A program made the translations under genes and the position numbers. A stretch of DNA of 64,000 nucleotides from Halobacillus litoralis (GTDB taxonomy: Bacteria; Bacillota; Bacilli; Bacillales; Halobacillaceae). The notes under the pieces were generated by a model that was not told the DNA's origin, searched no databases, and worked only from the letters and a program-made list of their open reading frames with translations. Shown piece after piece: positions 12,161-19,529 of this stretch (position 1 is the first letter of the stretch; each line of letters opens with the position of its first letter). The DNA lies in assembly GCF_009856355.1 (NCBI RefSeq), contig NZ_WMEW01000013.1, forward strand, positions 1 to 64,000, given 5' to 3'.

Positions 12161-12436
12161 CTATACATCCCCGTTCTCATTGTCCAAAAGGGCTGAAACT
12201 TCCTCCAGCTGGATCAACAGTTCCTCCATCATCGATTCGACCTCAACAAGATCGGCGGTCTTTTCCACCGTCCCTCTTTCCTCCTGTTTTTGTATGAGGT
12301 AGAGGAAAAGCAGCTTCAAGGAGTCTTCTTCGAGGAAAATGAAACTTTGATCATCAGCCCGTCTGGCACTCTTCTTCTGTTTCAGTTTTTCAACGAGCCA
12401 CTGCTTGATGAACCTCTGTACATCTTCTTCCGCCAT
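12161..12436 (-). CDS. Uncharacterised small protein of a spore-coat-like operon
   Basis: I do not recognise this 91-residue protein. It is amphipathic and rich in Glu, Lys and Leu, probably helical, with an acidic C-terminal half. I start at the ATG 12434-12436, because GGGAGGGAGAGTA precedes it. This codon overlaps the stop of the upstream 179-residue gene by one base, so translation is coupled. The longer frame would start inside the neighbour. Its place after a cysteine-rich coat-like gene suggests a sporulation role, which is inference only. Confidence 0.7.
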   Translation of the reverse strand: MAEEDVQRFIKQWLVEKLKQKKSARRADDQSFIFLEEDSLKLLFLYLIQKQEERGTVEKTADLVEVESMMEELLIQLEEVSALLDNENGDV

Positions 12437-12975
12437 TACTCTCCCTCCCCTTTCACACCACTTGCACTCATCTGATTTAAGGAAGGGACACCTGATTCCC
12501 ACCCTTTTCCATAGGCGTACCCATGCACACTGGCAGCATAAGAGGTTTCATGCTTCCACTTCAGTTGAAAATTTGCGAAAGTGAGAGATCCTCCCGGTTC
12601 AATGCCTGTATGGTCCAGAGGCTTCAACCAGAATTCATTTTTCTTCTGCTGTTCATCCATTCGAACCCAGGCCCCTGCCGCCTTCATTTTTCCAGCCTGT
12701 TCTTTATGTACATATTTCCCTGAGAATTGAAAAGGGGCATCCTCCGACATCTTAAGGCAGATATAAGGGTCGTGCATCTTCTGGTGACTCAAATTTCGAA
12801 TATGGAAGCTTGCAATCATCATACATTCCTGGTCGGTATCATGGGAGATATGGATGGAATGGGTAAAAAAACAAATGACAGCCTCCCGCTGCCCTGCCTT
12901 CCACGCGTTGATTTTTTCCCGGATGTCCTGGATGCGGGCCTCCTGCTGCTTTTTCAACTGTAACAACCGTTCCAT
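12436..12975 (-). CDS. Uncharacterised protein of a spore-coat-like operon
   Basis: A 179-residue protein that I cannot assign to a family. About 35 residues of charged coiled coil at the N terminus are followed by a probably beta-rich, cytosolic-looking part with many aromatic residues. No signal peptide or membrane segment is seen. The start at 12975 is set by GGAGG eight to nine bases upstream, directly behind the T-run of a terminator hairpin. It is therefore probably expressed by readthrough from the coat-like gene at 13042-13713, and is coupled to the 91-residue gene downstream. Confidence 0.75.
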   Translation of the reverse strand: MERLLQLKKQQEARIQDIREKINAWKAGQREAVICFFTHSIHISHDTDQECMMIASFHIRNLSHQKMHDPYICLKMSEDAPFQFSGKYVHKEQAGKMKAAGAWVRMDEQQKKNEFWLKPLDHTGIEPGGSLTFANFQLKWKHETSYAASVHGYAYGKGWESGVPSLNQMSASGVKGEGE

Positions 12976-12989
12976 GCAACGCCACCTCC

Positions 12990-13030
12990 AAAAAAAATAC
13001 AAGAGAGGAACGGTGTCCTCTCTTGTATTT
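12990..13030 (-). terminator. Hairpin abutting the next gene's ribosome-binding site
   Basis: A perfect 15-bp stem (AAATACAAGAGAGGA and complement) with a six-base loop, then eight T on the reverse strand. The Shine-Dalgarno of the next gene follows at once. It probably ends most transcripts of the coat-like gene, protects its 3' end and lets a fraction continue. Confidence 0.85.
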
Positions 13031-13041
13031 ATGCAACTGGA

Positions 13042-13713
13042 TCAGCCATTATCACCATTGTCACCAGTCGGGAACAATACCGGACACTGCGGCGGCATTG
13101 TTGGAGCCGGGCAAGGCGGGATTGGAAGCATATCACGCGGCTCACAGAATTCAGCGATAAGCTCAAGCGTCACGGGATACGTAGACTGGATGCTCTGGCA
13201 GAGACGGACGGAAACCGTAATGTCATCAAGGGAATCCCCATCTGTACCATTTTCTTCACATGTGAAGTTACAAACGAAGCAGTCGAGGTCTGTATAAGTA
13301 ACCTCTACGTCTGTTCCATCTGGAGCGCACAGCAGAACCTGCTCACAGCGGACGAAATCAGCTTCGCCTACTTCTACCACAGCTCCACCATTTTCTGCTG
13401 TCAATTCTACAGAAATGACTACCGTAAAGTATTTACGGATGTTCACAAGCTGAAGCGTCAACAGAGTACCGTCAACGACAAGCTCCTGGTCTACGCGTCC
13501 GACAATTTCAATTGGATCGTCTTCACGCGGCTCGACTGTACAGATGACCTCTTCAATGTCGTCACACTCAAGCTGTTCTCCTGAAGGACCGACGGGAAGA
13601 TCAAAATCTCCGATTGTTAAATCAAACGAAGCCTCATTGATTACCCAGTCATAAACTTTTGTTGTGTTGATACATAGGAGCTCCTGGCCCCCATTAAGAT
13701 TTTTTGCTTGCAT
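13042..13713 (-). CDS. Cysteine-rich spore-coat-like protein
   Basis: A 223-residue, acidic, probably beta-rich protein with no signal peptide. Near the N terminus is CINTTKVYDWV. The C-terminal half has LLCAPDGT, several Cys and CEPR, ending in a Pro/Cys-rich tail. All of these elements recur in the 285-residue protein at 44008-44865, so the two are paralogues that share their outer modules. A sigma-K-like promoter upstream and the Cys pattern fit a late mother-cell coat or outer-layer protein. I do not know a name for the family. ATG 13713 is used (GGAGGTG ten bases upstream) rather than a TTG three codons earlier. Confidence 0.75.
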   Translation of the reverse strand: MQAKNLNGGQELLCINTTKVYDWVINEASFDLTIGDFDLPVGPSGEQLECDDIEEVICTVEPREDDPIEIVGRVDQELVVDGTLLTLQLVNIRKYFTVVISVELTAENGGAVVEVGEADFVRCEQVLLCAPDGTDVEVTYTDLDCFVCNFTCEENGTDGDSLDDITVSVRLCQSIQSTYPVTLELIAEFCEPRDMLPIPPCPAPTMPPQCPVLFPTGDNGDNG

Positions 13714-13753
13714 GGTTAGCAAACACCTCCGAATAAGATTTTTCTTTCACTCG

Positions 13754-13782
13754 TAGCATATGTGTGGAAAAAAGCTTGGGTC
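13754..13782 (-). promoter_or_regulatory. Sigma-K-like promoter
   Basis: On the reverse strand ACC (13779-13781) is followed after 16 bases by CATATGCTA (13754-13762). This fits the sigma-K pattern AC, about 16 bases, CATANNNTA. It would give a leader of roughly 35 bases before the coat-like gene, implying expression in the late mother cell. Confidence 0.5.
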
Positions 13783-13848
13783 TAGTACATTCGCTGATGT
13801 TTGGTTGGATTTTACAATTTTGTGCGAACACCTATATTACATGCAGAA

Positions 13849-13875
13849 GACGCCATATGGTGTCTGTCCCCTTTA
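13849..13875. repeat. Short palindrome resembling a Bacillaceae repeat
   Basis: GACGCCATATGGTGTC is palindromic apart from one G-T pair, and runs into TGTCTGTCCCC. Similar GGTGTCTGTCCCC phrases are, as I recall, common short intergenic repeats in Bacillus. No transposase lies next to it. It sits between two divergent genes. Confidence 0.3.
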
Positions 13876-14035
13876 AAGGAAATATCCCGGACATAACGTA
13901 TGTGGAGCACGCATAAGCTGATATGTAAAAAGAGCCGCTTTACAACCATGGGCCGGTGTCTCTAAACCCACCCATTCTTGTGTCACGGATCGGCAGGGAA
14001 TCAATACTATAATACTGTGCTGGTAAGGGTGATGA

Positions 14036-15124
14036 ATGATGGAGCCGTACAGCCATACAGGACCAGACCATGTGGAACTTCTGAAATGGAACATCCGCCT
14101 TTTCAAAGAGATGATCCAATCGCTGGAAAATGGGGACTGGACTGTGGAAGAGGGGTACAGGGGAAAAGACCCACTTCATTATAAGTTATTGTTAGAAGGA
14201 GTTATTAACAAAATGGAAGAATTCAACCAGCAGCTTGAGCAGCGTACCAATCAGCTCACCGCTCAAGTGCAGCAACTGAGTGAGCATGTTCATCTATTGA
14301 TTGATGATGTGGAAGGCATTAAGGAAAAGCTTGACCGCCTGCAATTGAATGACTTGATTCAAAAAATGAACGTGATCATCGAACAGCAGGATGACAAGGA
14401 ACAGGAACAAGTGCAGCAATCCGAGAATGACCGTTTGAAAAGGGAAATCGATCAACTGAAATCTGAAATGATGGCTCAAAAGACGCAGGAATACGCAGAG
14501 CCGCATCCCCCGGTCCAGGAACAGACAGGGCCTAAGGTTTCAGAATACAGGAGACTTAAAACGATGCTGCATTCCTCCCCCATGTATCCGGCACAGCGAC
14601 AGGACTATTACCCTCCGCAGCAGCCTTATCCCTACTCCAACCCTGCCTCCTACTATCCACCTCAGCCGGGCCAGTATCAACAGAACTATCCAGTCCCCAA
14701 CGAATCGACACGAAGGGGCCAAAAACGATCATCCAGACATCCGTTTATTGAACCTGTCAAAAATACCATCTTAAAGTCGAGCGCAAAAAAAAACGATAAA
14801 GAACCAGCCCAGGACGTGAATGTCCATCATCCATCGGCGTTGACTATTGTACAGGAGGATCCGGAAAGCAAAAAAGCGCTTGTTCAATCCATTGCTCATT
14901 CGATATCATCCATCCCGGCCCCGGAACCAACTCCACCTGAACAGCCGGCACTGAGAGGTATCAAACGAACGTCCCCTGTATCCATCGAGAAGGCCAAAAT
15001 TACACAGAAGCCGGATGCCGAACCCGTACAGAATGTCCAGGAACCGGTGTCAGAAAAGGAAACTCCTGCAAAAAAACGAGAGTTTTCCTCCATTTTTTCT
15101 ATCTTTCAGAAGTGGAATGGGTAG
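14036..15124 (+). CDS. Uncharacterised coiled-coil protein with Pro/Tyr/Gln-rich linker
   Basis: This 362-residue protein is not recognised. Residues about 1-50 are globular. A long coiled coil follows at about 55-155 (many Gln, Glu, Leu heptads). A low-complexity Pro/Tyr/Gln segment is at about 180-225, then a basic stretch, a Pro/Glu-rich linker and a short C-terminal end FSSIFSIFQKW. There is no signal peptide or membrane segment. The layout is that of a scaffold or adaptor that places a C-terminal peptide at a distance. A good -10 (TATAAT, 14008-14013) lies 23 bases upstream without a clear -35. The downstream JAMM protease gene is probably cotranscribed. Confidence 0.75.
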   Translation: MMEPYSHTGPDHVELLKWNIRLFKEMIQSLENGDWTVEEGYRGKDPLHYKLLLEGVINKMEEFNQQLEQRTNQLTAQVQQLSEHVHLLIDDVEGIKEKLDRLQLNDLIQKMNVIIEQQDDKEQEQVQQSENDRLKREIDQLKSEMMAQKTQEYAEPHPPVQEQTGPKVSEYRRLKTMLHSSPMYPAQRQDYYPPQQPYPYSNPASYYPPQPGQYQQNYPVPNESTRRGQKRSSRHPFIEPVKNTILKSSAKKNDKEPAQDVNVHHPSALTIVQEDPESKKALVQSIAHSISSIPAPEPTPPEQPALRGIKRTSPVSIEKAKITQKPDAEPVQNVQEPVSEKETPAKKREFSSIFSIFQKWNG

Positions 15125-15126
15125 AA

Positions 15127-15525
15127 GTGAGGATTGCTCAGCAGCTGTACCAGCAGATGGTGGATCACGGATATACCAGTCTTCCTAATGAAGCGTGCGG
15201 AATGGCTTCCGGAAAAGACGGGCAGATTGAACAGGTGTGGCCGCTTGTGAATGAACGCCCCTCCCCCCATCGTTTCTTTGTTAGTAAGTCCATCGTTTTC
15301 TCTACTCTTGAGGCCATTGAACAATCCGGGCAGCAGGTGCTGGCCATCTACCACACACATCCTGGAACAGCACCGGTGCCCTCCTCTTATGATCTTCAAA
15401 GTCATCCGGACACTAAGGTGAAAATGTTGATCATTTCCTATAAATTCACGCCTCCCCGCTCCGCCTGCTACTCTGTATTGTCCGGCCGGTATGTCAAACA
15501 CCCATTTCACATCGGAGACCGTTAA
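15127..15525 (+). CDS. JAMM/Mov34 family metalloprotease (M67-like)
   Basis: A 132-residue single-domain JAB/MPN protein. The zinc motif HTHPGTAPVPSSYD near residue 80 supplies two His and the Asp. The conserved early Glu is in LPNEACGMASG near residue 20. Bacterial homologues cleave isopeptide or C-terminal extensions on ubiquitin-like sulfur carriers or modified peptides; the substrate here is unknown. It starts with GTG at 15127, two bases after the stop of the coiled-coil gene, with GGGT upstream. A GTG at 15112 is in frame but has no ribosome site. No ThiS/MoaD-like gene is near. Confidence 0.85.
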   Translation: MRIAQQLYQQMVDHGYTSLPNEACGMASGKDGQIEQVWPLVNERPSPHRFFVSKSIVFSTLEAIEQSGQQVLAIYHTHPGTAPVPSSYDLQSHPDTKVKMLIISYKFTPPRSACYSVLSGRYVKHPFHIGDR

Positions 15526-15588
15526 GCGCCCTTCCCTTTTTTCAGGATGTGCTTATACTACAGTATTAAGGTGTAAGGAGAGGTGGCT

Positions 15589-15732
15589 GTGAAAGAAAGA
15601 CGAAGTAAAAAACTGGTTAAGGTCAACCGGACCATAAAAAGTACACCAAGCCCAATCGTAATTGAAACGACGAAAAACAAAGTCGAACGTCCCGTTAGAC
15701 GAGGGGGCTGCTGTCTAAAAAGGAAAAGCTGA
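15589..15732 (+). CDS. Small basic protein with terminal Cys pair
   Basis: A 47-codon frame with a GTG start and a strong AAGGAGAGG site about seven bases upstream. The product is very basic (Lys, Arg) with a Thr/Pro-containing middle and the end RRGGCCLKRKS. A -10-like TATACT lies upstream (15554-15559). I do not recognise it. The strong ribosome site and the size make it a credible small gene; it could be a spore protein or a nucleic-acid binder. Confidence 0.55.
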   Translation: MKERRSKKLVKVNRTIKSTPSPIVIETTKNKVERPVRRGGCCLKRKS

Positions 15733-15803
15733 TTGATTCTCGCCTCCGAATGAGACCAATGAGCGGCAAGTCCTTATTTATTATTATCATTATTTAAAAT
15801 AAA

Positions 15804-15836
15804 AAGCCCCGGTTCCTTTTTGGAATCCGGGGCTTC
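15804..15836 (-). terminator. Terminator of ktrC
   Basis: GC-rich stem AAGCCCCGG with its complement, extended by TTCC/GGAA, followed on the reverse strand by TTTTTATTTT. It lies just after the ktrC stop. Confidence 0.85.
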
Positions 15837-15840
15837 TGGT

Positions 15841-16506
15841 TTAGTCCTCTACTACAAGATTTTTCTCAAAACGGCTGATGTCCTTATCAGCTCCAATGAC
15901 GATCAGGACATCACTTTCCCTGATCTCCTCGGTAGCCATTGGAGAGACAATCACATCTTTCTCCCGCTTAATAGCAACGACGTTACACCCATATTCTGCA
16001 CGGATATCGAGGTCCACCAATGTCTGCCCGCCCATTTTACTGCCGGCTTTCACCTCGACAACGCTGTGGTCATCGGAAAGCTCGATGTAATCCAGAATAT
16101 TATTGGAAATGATATTATGAGCAATCCTTTTCCCCATATCTCTTTCCGGGTGGACGACTTGATCGGCACCGATTTTGTTCAGGATTTTTTCATGATAATC
16201 ATTCTGGGCTTTGACTGTAATCATTTTGATGCCCATCTCTTTCAAAATCAAAGTGGTCAGCATGCTGGCCTGTATATTGTCCCCTATGGCGACAATGACA
16301 TGGTCAATATTACGGAACCCGAGCTCTTTCAGCGCATTTTCATCCGTCGAATCTGCTATGACAGCGTGGGACGCTATATCTCTGTATTCATTGACTTTGT
16401 CTTCATCCAGGTCAAGGGCGAGTACTTCCATTCCTTCGCGGCTCAGTTCCCGGCAGATGCTGCCCCCGAACCTTCCAAGACCAATAACAGCGAATTCCTT
16501 CTTCAT
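15841..16506 (-). CDS. ktrC: Potassium uptake regulator KtrC (RCK protein)
   Basis: A 221-residue cytosolic gating subunit of a Ktr potassium channel. The RCK_N Rossmann domain begins with the nucleotide motif GLGRFGGS (residues 9-16). Asp residues for adenine nucleotide binding follow near 32-36. The C-terminal RCK_C domain is at about 140-221 and in homologues binds cyclic di-AMP. It matches B. subtilis KtrC (YkqB), which is also near rnjA. The membrane partner KtrD is not in the window. Confidence 0.93.
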   Translation of the reverse strand: MKKEFAVIGLGRFGGSICRELSREGMEVLALDLDEDKVNEYRDIASHAVIADSTDENALKELGFRNIDHVIVAIGDNIQASMLTTLILKEMGIKMITVKAQNDYHEKILNKIGADQVVHPERDMGKRIAHNIISNNILDYIELSDDHSVVEVKAGSKMGGQTLVDLDIRAEYGCNVVAIKREKDVIVSPMATEEIRESDVLIVIGADKDISRFEKNLVVED

Positions 16507-16911
16507 GTTTCACGACTCCCATCTATCACGTAAAAATCTATGCTTATTCTATCACACAATGGTTATCATCACACCACAAAATAGAGAACCACGCCCCGCA
16601 GGCGCTCCGACCTCTCCCGTCCCGCGTAGGAACGTTCACTTATCTTGGAAAGACTGCTGTTTAGAGCCTGGAGGGTCCGTCTTGTGCAGGAATGGGACTC
16701 CTTCTGCAGGGGTTTGATGAATGTTTGCCCTCCCTAAGATTATGAAGGATAAAAAAAGAAGATTTTCTGTTCGACAGAAAATCTTCCTTTTATCAAAAAC
16801 ATCCAGGGAACGCATTCATGAAAAACGCTCTCATGGAACACCGGCACCAGGCCTGCGCCCAAGAGGCCCTGCATGACCACCCTGCGTAATGAGTAGAGAA
16901 GTATCCCTTCT
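16507..16911. other. Intergenic region between ktrC and cydB
   Basis: About 400 bases with no supported gene. It holds the terminator at 16751-16790 and a 9-bp hairpin (GTAGAGAAG and complement, 16892-16914) that includes the cydB stop codon. The GC-rich stretch at 16580-16710 looks like degenerate repeat, but I can define no ends. A 66-codon reverse frame (16740-16940) runs through the terminator and lacks the membrane segment expected of a small cytochrome-bd subunit. Confidence 0.5.
16751..16790 (-). terminator. Terminator downstream of cydAB
   Basis: Perfect 12-bp stem GAAGATTTTCTG with a five-base loop, then seven T on the reverse strand. It lies about 120 bases beyond the cydB stop and is the likely end of the cydAB transcript. 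Confidence 0.85.
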
Positions 16912-17925
16912 CTACTTTTTCCCCTTAACGTAATCTGCATCGAACAAGAACATGCGCATCAGGAGAATCAGCGATGGAATCAGCAGCAAAAGACCTGCGA
17001 TAAAGACGATGACAAGCGCCACAGCCATCGATTCATTCGTGACAGCATTGGTGACTGTTACATACGGGTACAGCAGATAAGGCAGATGAGAAGCTCCATA
17101 TCCGAAGAAAGCCACGAAGAACTGAAGCATCACGGCGATAAACGCCCATCCGTAAAATTTTCCGATATAAACGAGAAACAGGGCAATAACAAAAAACCCT
17201 ACAGAAATACCGAAGACCCACCATAAGTCAATCGCCCGTTGAAAATGCTCGGCATTCTGCTGACTCAAAGCAATAAACGTGGTCAGACTGGCAATAATGG
17301 TCGGAGAGCTCCAGAATAACGCATACTTCCTGACGATTTCGAGAGCGGGCCGGTCTCCCGCACGATGAGCATAATACGTTAAAAACATCGCGCTGATATA
17401 AAGAACAGAAACAATGGCCAGAAATACGACACTCCATGAATAAGGACTTGAGAAAAGCTCTCCATAGAGCAGCTGAACACCATTCTCCGTCTCTTCTATA
17501 AATCCGCCTTCTGAGATCGTCAGAGCCGTTGACAGGGAAGCCGGAATAAGCAGCCCTGTTGCTCCGTAGAGGAACATGTACAAGGAATTATCCTTTGATC
17601 CGTAATTCTCAAACGCATAAAAGGAGCCCCGGATGGCAATAAGAACAATGGCAATACTCCCCGGAATCAACAGAGACTGCCCGAAATAATAGGCCATATC
17701 CGGGAAGAACCCGACGAGACCGACGAAGAAAAAGACGAAGAATACGTTCGTCACTTCCCATACCGGTGAAAGGTAACGGGAAATCAGCTGATTAATCAAA
17801 TGATCTTTTTTTGTCAATCTGGCATAGTAGGCAAAAAAACCAGCTCCGAAGTCCACAGATGCCACGATCAAATACCCGTACAGGAAAAACCAGAGGACTG
17901 AAATACCAATGATTTCATAGCTCAT
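16912..17925 (-). CDS. cydB: Cytochrome bd ubiquinol/menaquinol oxidase subunit II
   Basis: A 337-residue integral membrane protein with about eight or nine helices, the CydB partner of cytochrome bd, a high-affinity oxygen reductase that oxidises menaquinol. The family N terminus with WFFLYGYLI and a Gly/Phe-rich first helix is present. Its ATG overlaps the cydA stop in an ATGA arrangement, so expression is coupled. The heme ligands reside in CydA. Confidence 0.94.
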   Translation of the reverse strand: MSYEIIGISVLWFFLYGYLIVASVDFGAGFFAYYARLTKKDHLINQLISRYLSPVWEVTNVFFVFFFVGLVGFFPDMAYYFGQSLLIPGSIAIVLIAIRGSFYAFENYGSKDNSLYMFLYGATGLLIPASLSTALTISEGGFIEETENGVQLLYGELFSSPYSWSVVFLAIVSVLYISAMFLTYYAHRAGDRPALEIVRKYALFWSSPTIIASLTTFIALSQQNAEHFQRAIDLWWVFGISVGFFVIALFLVYIGKFYGWAFIAVMLQFFVAFFGYGASHLPYLLYPYVTVTNAVTNESMAVALVIVFIAGLLLLIPSLILLMRMFLFDADYVKGKK

Positions 17926-19283
17926 GACTGTCCCTCCCTGCTCGCTGCGGCTGTGTTCGGAAAGCGGTGTTCTAATTCAAGCTCCGCCGGCTTCCCTTTG
18001 AAGATTTTGCGGAGCGTCAGCAGACATCCGACTGCGAGAACAAAATAGACGGCAGCAAAGAGGGCAAACATCCAGCCGATATAAGGCGACGTCGTCGATC
18101 CTTCCGCAACGGTCATAAATCCTCTCAAAATCCACGGCTGTCTCCCGACTTCGGCATAAATCCATCCGAATTCAATGGCGAGCATCGTCAATGGACCTGC
18201 CGCCGCCACTCCCCATAAGAGGAACGGGTGGAATGGGTTTCCTTTTTTCCACTTCCAAAGCACAAGGAAAAGCAGGGAAATACCCAGAGTATAAAAGCCG
18301 ATCGATACCATCAAATCAAACATGTAGTGGATCCATAAAGGCGGACGCTCATTTTCAGGCGTTTCCTCCAGTCCTTCCACTTCTGCATTGAAGTCTCCAT
18401 AAGCCAGGAAACTTAAAGCATTGGGAATCCGAATGGCATTTTCGACTTCGTTATTTTCATTCAGTGTACCGAATACGACAAGGTCAGCGCCTTCTTCGGA
18501 TTCAAAGTGCCATTCACCGGCAGCGAGTTTTTCAGGCTGATGCTCAGCCAGGAACTTAGCCGATAAGTCTCCGGCAAGTGCCGTAAGAATAGCAAAGATA
18601 AAGGTAGCCGTCATCGTCAGCTTTAATGCCTTTTTATGATAGAGCGAGCCTTTTTTCACCAGAATGATGAAAGCAGCAATTCCCGCAAGTACCGCAGCAG
18701 CGGTTAAATAAGAAGAAGAGATTACGTGAAACACCTTCGTCGGTGTAGCGGGGTTGAACATCGCGGCTATAGGATCCACGGATGTAAAACGCCCCTCCTC
18801 CAGCTCAAAACCCTGCGGAGTGTTCATAAACGAGTTCACTGTCGTAATGAAAAAGGCGGACATCGTCCCCCCGATGACTACCGGGATGGACAAGAGCCAG
18901 TGATAGATCGGCTTCTTGAACCGGTCCCACGTGTATAAGTAAATCCCAAGGAAAATAGCCTCAAAGAAAAACGCGAAAGTTTCCATAAACAACGGCAGAG
19001 CAATCACGTTCCCAGCGAGTCTCATGAAGCTGGGCCAGATGAGTGACAGCTGCAGACCAATCGCTGTTCCTGTCACAACTCCGACAGCGACGGTAATCGT
19101 ATATCCCCTCGTCCAGCGTCTGGCGAGCAGGGTGTAGTGCGGATCCTTCCGCTTAATCCCGATCAATTCTGCAATAGACACCAGCACCGGGACACCTACC
19201 CCCAGTGTGGCGAAAATGGCGTGAAATAGTAATGTCATCGCAGTGAGTGCACGACTCACTTCGACGGTTTCGAATCCAAACAT
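17922..19283 (-). CDS. cydA: Cytochrome bd oxidase subunit I
   Basis: The 453-residue heme-bearing subunit. The first helix ends with SRALTAMTLLFHAIFA, whose His is the conserved high-spin heme ligand region. The Q-loop is the short Firmicute type, and the conserved GRQPW motif is near residue 390. The start MFGFETVEVSRA at 19283 matches the family and follows GGAGGG by about eleven bases; a 36-residue upstream extension has no site. A Rex operator lies about 100 bases upstream, so expression should rise when NADH accumulates under low oxygen. Confidence 0.95.
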   Translation of the reverse strand: MFGFETVEVSRALTAMTLLFHAIFATLGVGVPVLVSIAELIGIKRKDPHYTLLARRWTRGYTITVAVGVVTGTAIGLQLSLIWPSFMRLAGNVIALPLFMETFAFFFEAIFLGIYLYTWDRFKKPIYHWLLSIPVVIGGTMSAFFITTVNSFMNTPQGFELEEGRFTSVDPIAAMFNPATPTKVFHVISSSYLTAAAVLAGIAAFIILVKKGSLYHKKALKLTMTATFIFAILTALAGDLSAKFLAEHQPEKLAAGEWHFESEEGADLVVFGTLNENNEVENAIRIPNALSFLAYGDFNAEVEGLEETPENERPPLWIHYMFDLMVSIGFYTLGISLLFLVLWKWKKGNPFHPFLLWGVAAAGPLTMLAIEFGWIYAEVGRQPWILRGFMTVAEGSTTSPYIGWMFALFAAVYFVLAVGCLLTLRKIFKGKPAELELEHRFPNTAAASREGQS

Positions 19284-19382
19284 CTTAAATCGTTCCCTCC
19301 TACCCAGGAATGGTCTCCATAACCTTTCTGAGATTAGTATAAAACGTAAAACACCGTTATGGTATTCAAGATGATGACTATT

Positions 19383-19400
19383 TTGTGACAAACTTCACAA
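19383..19400. promoter_or_regulatory. Rex (redox repressor) operator
   Basis: TTGTGACAAACTTCACAA is a perfect palindromic Rex box (TTGTGA, six bases, TCACAA). It lies upstream of cydA. Rex represses cydABCD in B. subtilis and releases DNA when NADH is high. Confidence 0.85.
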
Positions 19401-19495
19401 AGTCTTTACGATTCTTATCTTACCTCAGACCGCCGGTCATGTCGACCTATCTGCCTGTTCCCCTCTTCCTTCTTTGTCTAACGTTGGAAACAAGA

Positions 19496-19526
19496 AAAAC
19501 CCTGCAGAAAAAGTTCTGCAGGGTTC
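19496..19526 (-). terminator. Terminator of the ABC exporter operon
   Basis: Stem AACCCTGCAGAA with its complement and a short T loop, followed by TTTTTC on the reverse strand, just after the stop of the second ABC gene. Confidence 0.85.
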
Positions 19527-19529
19527 CGT

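Noticed and set aside
16740..16940. Possible small cytochrome bd subunit after cydB
   Set aside because: The frame lacks a clear membrane helix, overlaps cydB and reads through the terminator hairpin.
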